Below, in pieces: positions 1-9,766 of a stretch of 64,000 bases of DNA. The notes under the pieces are model-generated. The model had not been told where the DNA came from. It saw nothing but the letters and a program-made list of their open reading frames with translations, and ran no database searches. Both the position numbers and the translations under genes were made by a program. Source of the stretch: Streptomyces sp. M41(2017) (GTDB taxonomy: Bacteria; Actinomycetota; Actinomycetes; Streptomycetales; Streptomycetaceae); NCBI RefSeq assembly GCF_002078175.1, contig NZ_MWFK01000001.1, positions 1,984,001-2,048,000 of the forward strand. The letters run 5' to 3'. Numbering within the stretch: the first letter of the stretch is position 1; every line of letters starts with the position of its first letter.

Positions 1-3000
1 GTCGTCCGCGACCTCTCGGGCACCGTCGACACCGAGGCGGAGCTCGCCCGTTCGCAGCGCCAGACCGAGATGATCCTGCGCGCCGCGGCCGAGGGTGTCG
101 TCGGGACCGACACCGAGGGCCGGGTCGTCCTGGTCAACCCCGCCGCCGCCCAGATCCTCGGCTACCGCGCCAGCGACCTCGGCGGCAAGGACCTGCACGC
201 CCTGATCCTGCACTCGCGGGCCGACGGCGAGCCCTTCCCCTATCCCGAGTCGCCGCTCGCCGACACCCTGCGCTCCGGGCGCAAGCACCGGGTGCGCGGC
301 CAGGTGCTGTGGTCGAAGTCCGGCGACCAGGTGCCGGTCGACCTGACGACCTCTCCGGTACGCGACGGGGACCAGCTCGTCGGCGCCGTCATGACCTTCA
401 CCGACCGGCGGCCGTACGACACCCTCGTCGAGGAGAAGGACGCCGCGGCCGCCCGGCACACCGAGGAACTGGAGCGGATCGGCGAGGAGCACACCGCCGA
501 ACTGGAGGCCCTGCGCGAGCGGCACACCGCCGAGGTCACCGAGCTGACCGAGCGGCACGAGGAGGAACTCGCCGCGGGGGACGAGCGGTACGCGTCCCTC
601 GGTGAGCGGGAGAAGGACCGCTACGAGGCACTGACCGCCCGGCACGAGCAGTTGCTCGCCGTCCTGGACCAGTCGCTGCGCGGACCGCTCGACCAGCTGC
701 GCGGCGAACTCTCCAAGCTCGCGGCCGACGACGCCGGGCAGCTGTGGCCGGAGGCCAACCAGGTGCTCCACCACCTCGCGGCCGGCTACTCGCGGATCAC
801 CACGCTCGTCGACAACGTGCTCGGCTACCAGCGCCTCGACGCCGGCGACGAGACCATCGCCCGTACGAACGTCATGCTCGACGCCGTCGTCGCGGCCGGT
901 GTCGACGGGGCCGTCGACCTGATCGGGCCGGGTCGCGTCCAGTTCGCGGTGCACGCGCCGCCCATCGAGGCCGAGGTCGACCCGCAGCGGCTCGCGCGCG
1001 CCCTCGCCCACCTCATCGCGGACGTCGCCGGAGTCGACGCCACCGGCAACGCGCCCGTCTCGGCGGGCGGTTACATGGACAACACCGTGGTCGTGGCGGC
1101 GGCGCAGCGCGGCGAGGTCGTCCGGATCGAGGTGCGCGGGCCGTACGCCGGGGGCGACCCGGTGCACGAGCCGATCGTGCGCGGGATCGTGCGCGCCCAC
1201 GGCGGCGTGCTCCAGACCCACGAGGTGCCGGGGATGAGCGGCAGCGCCTTCGTCCTCGAAGTGCCGATCGGGGGCGGTGCCGGAGCGGTCGCGCCCGTGA
1301 TCGGGGCGCCGGTCTCCACCGAGGTCGCGCTGCCCGAGCAGGCCGCGCAGCAGAGCGGTGGCCGGCGACGGGCCCGGCGCTCTTCGGTCGATGCCTTCCT
1401 GGACGGCGACGCCGCCGCCGAGTCCGACACGCAGTCCGGGGACAGCACCGGGGCCGGCGGGGCGGTTCCCACCGGTCGGCGCCGTCGGCGCGCGGCGGGC
1501 GAGCCCGTGGTCGGCGAGGTTCCGGTGCCCGCGCAGGGGACCGCGGCCGAGGCGGCCGGTGAGGGCTCGGGCGGTACCGGGCGCCGTCGTGGCCGGCCGA
1601 GTCCGGTCGAGGGCGCGGGCGACGCGGCGGTTCCGGGCGCGGACGACGCCGTCTCCGAGGGCGCGGTCGTCATGGCGGGCGAGCACGGCGCGGGAACGGC
1701 GGCCATCGGATCGGGACTGGGCGGGACGGTGCCTCCGCAGGGGGTGCCGGTGCCCTCCGGACGACGTGCCCGCCGCGACGGTGAACAGCAGGCACTTCCC
1801 GCCGCGTTGCCGGCCGCCGCCGGTGCGCAGGCAGGATCCACGGGTCCGGCCGGTCCGGACGCCGACGCCTCGGACGCGGAGCAGCCGACCGGACGGCGCC
1901 GTCGTGCGCTGGCCGCGGCAGCCGAGCGGGCCGCGGCACAGGAGACGGGCGCCCGTACGGTGTTCGCGCTGCCGCCCGCGGAGGCGGACCGTTCACCGGA
2001 GTACGTCCAGGCCGAGGCGCAGGCGCAGGCCGCCCAGGCCCAGGCGGTCCAGGCGCAGGCGGCGCAGGTCCAGGCACTCCAGGCGCAGGCCGCCCAGGAG
2101 GCGCAGGCTCAGGTCGCCCGGGCCCAGCAGGCCGCCGGTCCGGTCGGGGCCGGTCGCGGTCAGGCCGACGACGGCCGCCACGACGCGGTGCCGCAGGCCG
2201 GCGCCGACGACGACCACACCCCGCCGCAGCCGCATCCCGTGTCCGGCCCGGGCCGCCGTCGCGCCCGCCAGATCGCGACGCCGGGCCGGCCCGGTCAGCC
2301 GGTCGCCCCCACGGGGACGACGACTGGGACGACGGTTGGGACGACGGGGCAGACGGGAACGCCCGGCGTCCCGGGGGCTCCTGAGGTTCCCGGGGCTCCT
2401 GCGGCTCCTGCGGTTCCTGGGCAGGGCATCCCGGGACAAGGGGTTCCGGCGCAGGGTGTTCCCGCGCAGCAGGTACCGGGGCAGCCGGTCCCCGGACGCG
2501 GTGTTCCGGGGCAGCCTGTTCCCGGCCAGGCCGTTCCCGGGCAAGGGGTTCCCTCTGCGGGCGTTCCCGCGCCGGGGGCTCCCGCTCACAGCGTTCCCGC
2601 TCAGGGCCGCCCCCCGCAGGCATGGCCCGACGCGAGCACCGCCACCGGTGCCGACGACACCTCGGGCGCGAACACCCCGGCGCCCGGCGCCGGACGCCCC
2701 GTACAGCCCGGTGTTCCCGGTGCCGCACCGGCCGCCCAGGCCGGGCCGTCCGCGCCGCAGCCGGTCACCGCGCCGCTCCCGCCGGAGCGGCCCGCCCCGC
2801 GGGTCGCGCAGCCGCTGCCCGCCGAGGCGTCGGCGGCGTCCGCCGCCGCGGACCCCAACTCGACGCAGGGCCGTGCCATAAGCGTGCGCACCCTCGGCCA
2901 GGGCGTCCCGTTCGCCCGCCAGGTCGCCGCGGCCCAGCCGGGTGGCGGTGTCCAGGCGCCGACGCCGCCCCCGCACCAGACGAACGGTTCGGGCCGCCGC

Positions 3001-3966
3001 CGCAAGCTCGGCACGCCGCCCGAGCCCGTCGTCGAACGCCCGGAGAACGGCACCCGGTCGCCCCAGCAGGCCGGTCAGCCCGGGACCGGGCCCCGGCGGC
3101 CCGGGGCCACCGAAGGCGCCGGCCGGTCGTACGCCATAGGAGCACCGGACGAGAACGCCGCCGAGGGCCCCGAGCCGCTCGACGGGCCGGGCGGTGCCGT
3201 CGAGGTCGCCGACCAGCCCCAGCCCCGGCCGGTGGACGACGAGTTGCCCCCGGAGCCGCTGGACAACCCGCGGCGCCTGCTCGTGTGGCCGGCGCCGGAC
3301 GTCACCACCCAGCAGGCGCTGAGCGACCGCGGCTACCGTCCCGTCATCGTGCATTCGCGCGAGGAGGTCGACGCGCAGATCGCCGCGTTCCCCGCCGCCC
3401 TGTTCGTCGACCCGCTGACCGGGCCGATCACGCGAACGGCCCTCCAGTCCCTGCGGCAGGCGGCCGTGGCCGCCGAGGTGCCCGTCCTCGTGACGGCCGG
3501 ACTCGGACAGGCGACGCGCGAGGCGGCGTACGGTGCCGACCCCGCCGTCCTCCTGAAGGCCCTCGCGCCGCGCGACTCCGAGCAGCATCCGCCGCGCGTC
3601 CTGCTCATCGAGGAGCACGCGGAGATCGCGCTCGCCCTCACCGCGACGCTGGAGCGGCGCGGGATGCAGGTGGCGCGGGCGTCGACGGACGAGGACGCCG
3701 TCACGCTGGCCGCGCAGATGCGGCCGAACCTCGTGGTGATGGATCTGATGCAGGTACGTCGTCGGCGCGCCGGGATCGTCGACTGGCTGCGGGCGAACGG
3801 GCAGTTGAACCGCACGCCGCTGGTCGTCTACACCGCCGCCGTCGATCCCGCGGAACTGCCGCGGCTGGCCGCGGGGGAGTCCGTGCTGTTCCTCGCCGAG
3901 CGCTCCACGAGCGACGAGGTCCAGGACCGGATCGTCGACCTGCTGGCGCGCATCGGTACCAACTAG
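1..3966 (+). CDS. PAS / degenerate histidine kinase-like / receiver-like hybrid protein (5' partial)
   Basis: The reading frame is open from base 1, so the 5' end lies outside the window; at least 1321 residues are present. Counting from the Met codon at 70: a PAS domain (about 10-115), a charged coiled coil (about 118-200), a HisKA/HATPase-like region (about 195-400), roughly 650 residues of Pro/Ala/Gln/Gly-rich low-complexity sequence, then two receiver-like domains (about 1075-1175 and 1178-1298). The H-box position reads LDQSLRGPLDQL with no phosphoacceptor His, and the ATP-binding N and G boxes are weak. The last domain keeps a plausible Asp (VVMDLM); the first does not look phosphorylatable. 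This suggests a scaffold or pseudokinase rather than a working kinase. Low-complexity parts include AQ-rich stretches (about 2010-2135) and VPGQ-like pentapeptides (about 2416-2610). Domain calls are by eye. Confidence 0.8.
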   Translation, partial: VVRDLSGTVDTEAELARSQRQTEMILRAAAEGVVGTDTEGRVVLVNPAAAQILGYRASDLGGKDLHALILHSRADGEPFPYPESPLADTLRSGRKHRVRGQVLWSKSGDQVPVDLTTSPVRDGDQLVGAVMTFTDRRPYDTLVEEKDAAAARHTEELERIGEEHTAELEALRERHTAEVTELTERHEEELAAGDERYASLGEREKDRYEALTARHEQLLAVLDQSLRGPLDQLRGELSKLAADDAGQLWPEANQVLHHLAAGYSRITTLVDNVLGYQRLDAGDETIARTNVMLDAVVAAGVDGAVDLIGPGRVQFAVHAPPIEAEVDPQRLARALAHLIADVAGVDATGNAPVSAGGYMDNTVVVAAAQRGEVVRIEVRGPYAGGDPVHEPIVRGIVRAHGGVLQTHEVPGMSGSAFVLEVPIGGGAGAVAPVIGAPVSTEVALPEQAAQQSGGRRRARRSSVDAFLDGDAAAESDTQSGDSTGAGGAVPTGRRRRRAAGEPVVGEVPVPAQGTAAEAAGEGSGGTGRRRGRPSPVEGAGDAAVPGADDAVSEGAVVMAGEHGAGTAAIGSGLGGTVPPQGVPVPSGRRARRDGEQQALPAALPAAAGAQAGSTGPAGPDADASDAEQPTGRRRRALAAAAERAAAQETGARTVFALPPAEADRSPEYVQAEAQAQAAQAQAVQAQAAQVQALQAQAAQEAQAQVARAQQAAGPVGAGRGQADDGRHDAVPQAGADDDHTPPQPHPVSGPGRRRARQIATPGRPGQPVAPTGTTTGTTVGTTGQTGTPGVPGAPEVPGAPAAPAVPGQGIPGQGVPAQGVPAQQVPGQPVPGRGVPGQPVPGQAVPGQGVPSAGVPAPGAPAHSVPAQGRPPQAWPDASTATGADDTSGANTPAPGAGRPVQPGVPGAAPAAQAGPSAPQPVTAPLPPERPAPRVAQPLPAEASAASAAADPNSTQGRAISVRTLGQGVPFARQVAAAQPGGGVQAPTPPPHQTNGSGRRRKLGTPPEPVVERPENGTRSPQQAGQPGTGPRRPGATEGAGRSYAIGAPDENAAEGPEPLDGPGGAVEVADQPQPRPVDDELPPEPLDNPRRLLVWPAPDVTTQQALSDRGYRPVIVHSREEVDAQIAAFPAALFVDPLTGPITRTALQSLRQAAVAAEVPVLVTAGLGQATREAAYGADPAVLLKALAPRDSEQHPPRVLLIEEHAEIALALTATLERRGMQVARASTDEDAVTLAAQMRPNLVVMDLMQVRRRRAGIVDWLRANGQLNRTPLVVYTAAVDPAELPRLAAGESVLFLAERSTSDEVQDRIVDLLARIGTN
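2416..2610 (+). repeat. Degenerate pentapeptide-coding repeat (VPGQG/VPGQP type)
   Basis: Inside the large PAS/receiver-like gene, 15-nt units encode variants of V-P-G-Q-G, V-P-G-Q-P and V-P-A-Q-G in series. It is elastin-like, flexible and probably disordered, linking the kinase-like half to the receiver-like domains. Such in-frame repeats are prone to length change by slippage. Confidence 0.7.
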
Positions 3967-4160
3967 CGTCCGACCAGCGCCCCGCGCACATCCCGTCGTG
4001 CACATCCCACCCCGCGGCGGAGGTGGCACCGAGCCGGTCGGGGCCGCTCGGGGCTGCTCGGGGGCCGGCTCGCCGCTCCGGGGCCGGGACAGCGGTACGC
4101 CGGGCAGGGCCGTGAGGCGCCCGCCCGGCGCAGGTGTCGCGATGCGTCCGGAGCGATCGG

Positions 4161-5816
<1,656 letters not shown>

Positions 5817-5876
5817 GGCGTCCTCCCGGGGGCGACATTGCCTACGCGGTGGTAATGGGTTCCGCTGATTCTGCTC

Positions 5877-5894
5877 ACATACCGCGTGGTATGT
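5877..5894. promoter_or_regulatory. Candidate operator, perfect 7-4-7 palindrome upstream of acyl-CoA synthetase
   Basis: ACATACCGCGTGGTATGT has perfect ACATACC/GGTATGT arms around GCGT. It lies 60 nt upstream of the GTG at 5816, a typical place for a TetR/AcrR-type repressor site. A weaker related element (about 5837-5856, ATTGCC...GGTAAT) lies between it and the start codon. No regulator gene is adjacent, so the binding protein is unknown. Confidence 0.55.
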
Positions 5895-6001
5895 CACTAG
5901 GCGCAGGAATGATCGATCAGCGCCACGCCTGCTCGGGCACGGTACGGAGCACGGGAGCGGGCTCCACGTCCTCGCCGAATCCGCCGGACCGGGCCCGCGG
6001 A

Positions 6002-6556
6002 CTAGGCGGCGGGGGCCAGCTCCGGGTCCTCCCGCATCTTGCCCAGCGCGCGCGACACCGCCGACTTGACCGTGCCGACGGAGACGCCGAGCACTTCCGC
6101 CGTCTGGACCTCGCTCAGATCCTCGTAGTAGCGCAGCACCACCATCGCCCGCTGGCGCGACGGCAGCTTCATGACCGCCCGCCACATCGCGTCGCGCAAC
6201 GCCTGCTGCTCGGCCGGGTCCGCCGCGGGCAGCGCCTCCTGCTCCGGCAACTCGTCGCACGCGAACTCGTCGACCTTGCGCTTGCGCCACTGCGACGTCC
6301 GCGTGTTCAGCAGCGCCCGCCGCACATAGCCGTCCAGCGCCCGATGGTCCTCGATGCGGTCCCAGGCGACGTACGTCTTCGTCAGTGCCGTCTGCAGCAG
6401 GTCCTCGGCGTCGCTGGGGTTCGCGGTGAGCGATCGGGCGGTCCGCAGCAACACCGGCTGGCGCGCCCTCATGTAGGAGGAGAACGACGGGTACGAACGG
6501 GTCTGCGTCGCCGGAGTGGCGGCGTCCCAGGCGCTGGTGCAGACGAGTGTGGTCAT
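6002..6556 (-). CDS. ECF RNA polymerase sigma factor, SigE family
   Basis: 184 residues with sigma-70 region 2 (about 25-95, with the DAEDLLQTAL and ALDGYVRRALLN segments) and region 4 helix-turn-helix (about 125-175, LPSRQRAMVVLRYYEDLS then GVSVGTVKSAVSRAL). This is the compact SigE-type ECF family common in Streptomyces. No anti-sigma gene is next to it. The ATG at 6556 has little Shine-Dalgarno sequence; CTAGCG-type bases 9-14 nt upstream would suit a leaderless transcript (inference). It sits alone between the igr-like operon and the acyl-CoA synthetase gene. Target genes are unknown. Confidence 0.92.
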   Translation of the reverse strand: MTTLVCTSAWDAATPATQTRSYPSFSSYMRARQPVLLRTARSLTANPSDAEDLLQTALTKTYVAWDRIEDHRALDGYVRRALLNTRTSQWRKRKVDEFACDELPEQEALPAADPAEQQALRDAMWRAVMKLPSRQRAMVVLRYYEDLSEVQTAEVLGVSVGTVKSAVSRALGKMREDPELAPAA

Positions 6557-6612
6557 GGCTCCACGCTAGGTTCGCCCCCTCCTCCCGCGGATCGGCCGCA
6601 GGTCCCGAAGCC

Positions 6613-6664
6613 ATGTCCGCCTCAGGTTGTAGGAAGGGGGGTGGCCCCACCTCCTGAAGGTGGA
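6613..6664. terminator. Possible imperfect hairpin downstream of the igr-like operon
   Basis: CCGCCTCAGG ... CCTGAAGGTGG form imperfect arms around a GGGGTGG/CCCCACC core, 130-180 nt past the ltp2-like stop and before the sigma factor start. There is no U-tract. Weak support. Confidence 0.3.
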
Positions 6665-6794
6665 CGAGCGCCCACCACCCCGTGAGGGTTCACCCCTGAC
6701 AACGGCCGTCGGGGGAGGCGGCAGGTGAGGCGGAGGGAGGTGGCAGGGAGACTGCTGGAGCCCCGGAGACGCGTGGCCGGGGCGGACGCCTCCC

Positions 6795-7961
6795 TCAGCC
6801 GTCGGAGGCCAGGATCAGGCCCGACGTGGGGACCCCTGTGCCCGCCGTGACCAGGACCCGTTCGGCTCCGGCCATCTGGTTCACGGACGTGCCCCGCAGC
6901 TGCCGGACGCCCTCCGCCACTCCGTTCATCCCGTGCAGATACGCCTCCCCGAGCTGTCCTCCGTGCGTGTTCAACGGCAGCCGCTCCTCCGCGACGAAAT
7001 CGGCCGCCTCCCCCGGCTTGCAGAACCCGAACTCCTCCAACTGCGTCAGCACGAACGGGGTGAAGTGGTCGTACAGGATCCCCACGTCGATCTCCGCCGG
7101 CCCGAGTCCCGCGGTCCGCCACAGCTGCCGGGCCACCACGCCCATCTCCGGCAGCCCGGTGAGATCGTCCCGGTAGAAACTCGTCATCTGCTCCTGTGCC
7201 CGGCCGGCCCCTTGCGCGGCGGCCGCGACGACCACCGGCGGACGGGGCAGATCGCGGGCCCGCTCCACGGAGGTGACGACCAGCGCCTGACCGCCGTCGG
7301 TCTCCTGGCAGCAGTCCAGCAACCGCAACGGCTCCACGATCCACCGGGACGCCGCGTGCTCGGCGAGCGTGATGGGTCTTCCGTGGAAGTACGCCGCCGG
7401 GTTCGTCGCCGCGTACTTCCGGTCCGTCACCGCGACGTGCGCGAACGCCTCCGGGCTCAGACCGTAGGTGTGCAGATACCGCTGGGCCGCCATCGCCACC
7501 CAAGAGGCCGGGGTGAGCAGTCCGAACGGCAGGGCCCAGCCCAGCGCAGCGCCCTCCGCCGACGGCTCCCGCCGCTGGACGCCCGAGCCGAATCTGCGGC
7601 CCGACCGCTCGTTGAACGCCCGGTAGCAGACGACGACGTCGGCCACCCCGGTCGCCACCGCCAGCGCCGCCTGTTGGACGGTCGCACAGGCCGCACCGCC
7701 GCCGTAGTGGACGCGGGAGAAGAAGGACAGCTCCCCGATCCCGGCCGCCTGGGCGACGGTGATCTCCGGGCTGGTGTCCATCGTGAACGTCACCATCCCG
7801 TCCACGTCGTCCGGCGTCAGCCCCGCGTCGTCCAGCGCGGACCGCACCGCCTCCACCGCCAGCCGCAGCTCACTGCGCCCCGAGTCCTTCGAGAACTCGG
7901 TGGCCCCGATCCCGACGATCGCCGCCCGCCCTCCGAGGTCGTCCCGCCTCCGCACGCTCAC
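6795..7961 (-). CDS. Thiolase-superfamily lipid-transfer protein, Ltp2-like (predicted acyl-CoA retro-aldolase)
   Basis: 388 residues, SCP-x/Ltp-type thiolase fold. Visible: GIGATEFS near the N-terminus, GGGAACATVQQAALAV (the region that carries the nucleophile in true thiolases), LLDCCQETDGGQAL, and LNTHGGQLGEAYLHGMNG near the C-terminus. In mycobacteria Ltp2 releases propionyl-CoA from the sterol side chain by retro-aldol cleavage, and it needs the DUF35 domain of ChsH2; such a DUF35 protein is encoded two genes upstream here. The GTG start overlaps the stop of the MaoC gene (GTGA). It is the last gene of the five-gene operon. The substrate is unknown; a plain acetyl-CoA acetyltransferase call would be less specific. 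Confidence 0.88.
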   Translation of the reverse strand: MSVRRRDDLGGRAAIVGIGATEFSKDSGRSELRLAVEAVRSALDDAGLTPDDVDGMVTFTMDTSPEITVAQAAGIGELSFFSRVHYGGGAACATVQQAALAVATGVADVVVCYRAFNERSGRRFGSGVQRREPSAEGAALGWALPFGLLTPASWVAMAAQRYLHTYGLSPEAFAHVAVTDRKYAATNPAAYFHGRPITLAEHAASRWIVEPLRLLDCCQETDGGQALVVTSVERARDLPRPPVVVAAAAQGAGRAQEQMTSFYRDDLTGLPEMGVVARQLWRTAGLGPAEIDVGILYDHFTPFVLTQLEEFGFCKPGEAADFVAEERLPLNTHGGQLGEAYLHGMNGVAEGVRQLRGTSVNQMAGAERVLVTAGTGVPTSGLILASDG

Positions 7962-8665
7962 GAGGCACCACCCTCAGCCGACGCCTTCCCGGAGGCGGTG
8001 GGCGAGGGGGACAACCGGGCAGAGGAGGCAGCGACCGGGGCTGAGAGTGGTGCCGTCGTCCTCGGGCCGTGAACGGTCACCGTCACCGTGCCCATGACGT
8101 GCCGGCCGATCTTGTTGGTGCCGAGGACGCGCACCGTGACCGTGTCCCCTTCGACCTTCTCGATCGAGCCCGTCATCACCATGGTGTCCCCCGGATGGTT
8201 CGGGGCGCCGAGCCGGATGGCGACCGCGCGCAGCACGGAGGCCGGGCCGAAGTGATCGGTCACGTACCGTCCGACCAGGCCGTTGGTCGTCAGGATGTTC
8301 ATGAAGATGTCCGGAGAGCCCTTCTCCCGAGCCAGCTCCACGTCGTGGTGCACGTCCTGGTAGTCCCGCGACGCGATCGCCCCGGCCACGATCAACGTAC
8401 GGGTGATCTCGATCTCCAGCGGCGGCAGTGCGTCACCGGCCTTGTAGGCCGATTCCGTGCCGCCGGACACAGCTGCCGCACCTCGGTCGCCATGACTGAG
8501 GTCTCCACGCCCAGGGTCTCCCTGGCCTGGATCTCCAAGCCCGGGGCCTCCGTGGCCCGGATCTCCAAGCCCGGGGCCTCCGTGGCCAGCTTCTCCGAGT
8601 CCAGGCGTCGGCCCGGAACCGCCGGCCCGGGTCGCCGACCCCGCAACGGTCCGCTCCCCCCTCAT
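7958..8665 (-). CDS. MaoC-family enoyl-CoA hydratase-like protein (ChsH1-like) with repetitive N-terminus
   Basis: 235 residues. The C-terminal 150 or so form a single hot-dog domain with SRDYQDVHHD, resembling the D-x-x-x-H hydratase motif; in the igr system ChsH1 pairs with ChsH2 to hydrate a C3 side-chain enoyl-CoA. The ATG at 8665 overlaps the upstream acyl-CoA dehydrogenase stop as ATGA, which supports translational coupling. The first 65 or so residues are a Gly/Asp/Pro/His-rich repeat (PGLGDPGHGG type) absent from mycobacterial ChsH1 as I know it. A GTG at 8470 would give a 170-residue protein without the repeat, and is the alternative start. Function by homology and context. Confidence 0.8.
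   Translation of the reverse strand: MRGERTVAGSATRAGGSGPTPGLGEAGHGGPGLGDPGHGGPGLGDPGQGDPGRGDLSHGDRGAAAVSGGTESAYKAGDALPPLEIEITRTLIVAGAIASRDYQDVHHDVELAREKGSPDIFMNILTTNGLVGRYVTDHFGPASVLRAVAIRLGAPNHPGDTMVMTGSIEKVEGDTVTVRVLGTNKIGRHVMGTVTVTVHGPRTTAPLSAPVAASSARLSPSPTASGKASAEGGAS
8521..8610. repeat. 30-bp tandem repeat, about three units
   Basis: Units at 8521-8550, 8551-8580 and a diverged third at 8581-8610 share the core GGATCTCCAAGCCCGGGGCC. On the minus strand they encode the 10-residue PGLGDPGHGG-like repeat at the N-terminus of the MaoC protein. Copy number may vary between strains. Confidence 0.75.
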
Positions 8666-9765
8666 GTCTCCACCTCCCCGTCCACCGTCGGCCCGCCCTC
8701 GACCATCGCTTCGCCCTCGACGATCAACTCGCCCAGTTCCTGCAGCACTTCGCCCCCGCCTCCCAGATACGCGTCCAGCTGCCGGCCCCACAGGAAGTGC
8801 CGGTGCACCGGATGGTCGAGGTCGGCCCCCGCCCCGCCGTGCAGATGTTGGCCCGCGTGCACCACGCGCTGCCCGGCTTCGGACGCCCACCAAGCGGCGG
8901 TCAGCGCATGCGTCCGGTACGGCAGCCCCTCGTCCCGGCGCCACGCCGCCTCGTACGCCGTCACCCGTATCGCCTCGATGTCCATGTGCGCGTCGGCGGC
9001 GCGCAGTTGGACTCCCTGCTTGGCGGCGAGCGGGCGTCCGAACTGCTCCCGCTCGTTCGTGTGCGCGACGGCGCGCGCCAGCGATCCCGCGCACACCCCG
9101 GCCTGCAGTCCCGCGAAGGCGGTGCGCGCCGTGGCCAGCACGTCCTCGTACGCCCCCGTCGTGCCGAGCGGCTCGCCCGGCGTCCCCTGGAGGATCAGGC
9201 GGGCCGCCGACCAGGGCGCCGTCAGCTCGACGGGTTCGCCGGCCGGCGCCTCCGCGGTGCGCACCAGCCAGAGCCGGCGCCGGTCGTCGGCCACGAGAAC
9301 ATGCGTCGCGTCCCGCAGCCAGGGCACCGCCGGGACGACCCCTGTCAGCAGCGGCCGTCCCGCTTCAGCAGCGGGCGAGGACGGGCCGGCCTCGGTGCAG
9401 ACGACCGAACCCGACCCCCGCAGCGCTCCGGCCACCACCACGGTCCCGTCCGCGATTCCCGGCAGCAGCCGCTCGCGCTGCTCGGGAGACCCGTGCGCCG
9501 CGATCGCGAGCAGCCCGTACACGCAGCTCGCGGCGAACGGCACCTGCGCCGTGGTGCGGCCCTGCTCCTCCAGCAGCAGCACCAGGCCGAGGAGCCCGAC
9601 GTCCTCGACGGCCGCCACGAGCCCGGCGGCACACAGTTCCTTCCACAGTCCCGCGTCACTGTCCGTCCCGGCCGCGGTGAACCGCTCGGGCGTGGACAGG
9701 TCGCGGAAGATCCGGGCGGCCAGGTCCCGGGCTGCCGCCTGTTCCTCGGTGGGCGTGAAGTCCAT
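8662..9765 (-). CDS. Acyl-CoA dehydrogenase family protein (ChsE-like subunit 1)
   Basis: 367 residues with the N-terminal helical domain (MDFTPTEEQAAARDLAARIF), central beta region and C-terminal four-helix domain (NEREQFGRPLAAKQGVQL, HLHGGAGADLDHPVHRHFLW). It is shorter and more diverged than the partner acyl-CoA dehydrogenase at 11254-12450. In the igr operon two such half-proteins form an alpha2-beta2 flavoenzyme acting on short steroid side chains; that assembly is inferred here. Its ATG lies one base after the stop of the MaoC-DUF35 gene, and its own stop overlaps the next start, so the genes are translationally coupled. Confidence 0.88.
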   Translation of the reverse strand: MDFTPTEEQAAARDLAARIFRDLSTPERFTAAGTDSDAGLWKELCAAGLVAAVEDVGLLGLVLLLEEQGRTTAQVPFAASCVYGLLAIAAHGSPEQRERLLPGIADGTVVVAGALRGSGSVVCTEAGPSSPAAEAGRPLLTGVVPAVPWLRDATHVLVADDRRRLWLVRTAEAPAGEPVELTAPWSAARLILQGTPGEPLGTTGAYEDVLATARTAFAGLQAGVCAGSLARAVAHTNEREQFGRPLAAKQGVQLRAADAHMDIEAIRVTAYEAAWRRDEGLPYRTHALTAAWWASEAGQRVVHAGQHLHGGAGADLDHPVHRHFLWGRQLDAYLGGGGEVLQELGELIVEGEAMVEGGPTVDGEVET

Positions 9766-9766
9766 G

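Noticed and set aside
5817-6650. Upstream extension of the acyl-CoA synthetase frame through the sigma factor gene
   Set aside because: The frame stays open but overlaps the sigma factor on the same strand and lacks homology; the GTG at 5816 has an ideal ribosome site.
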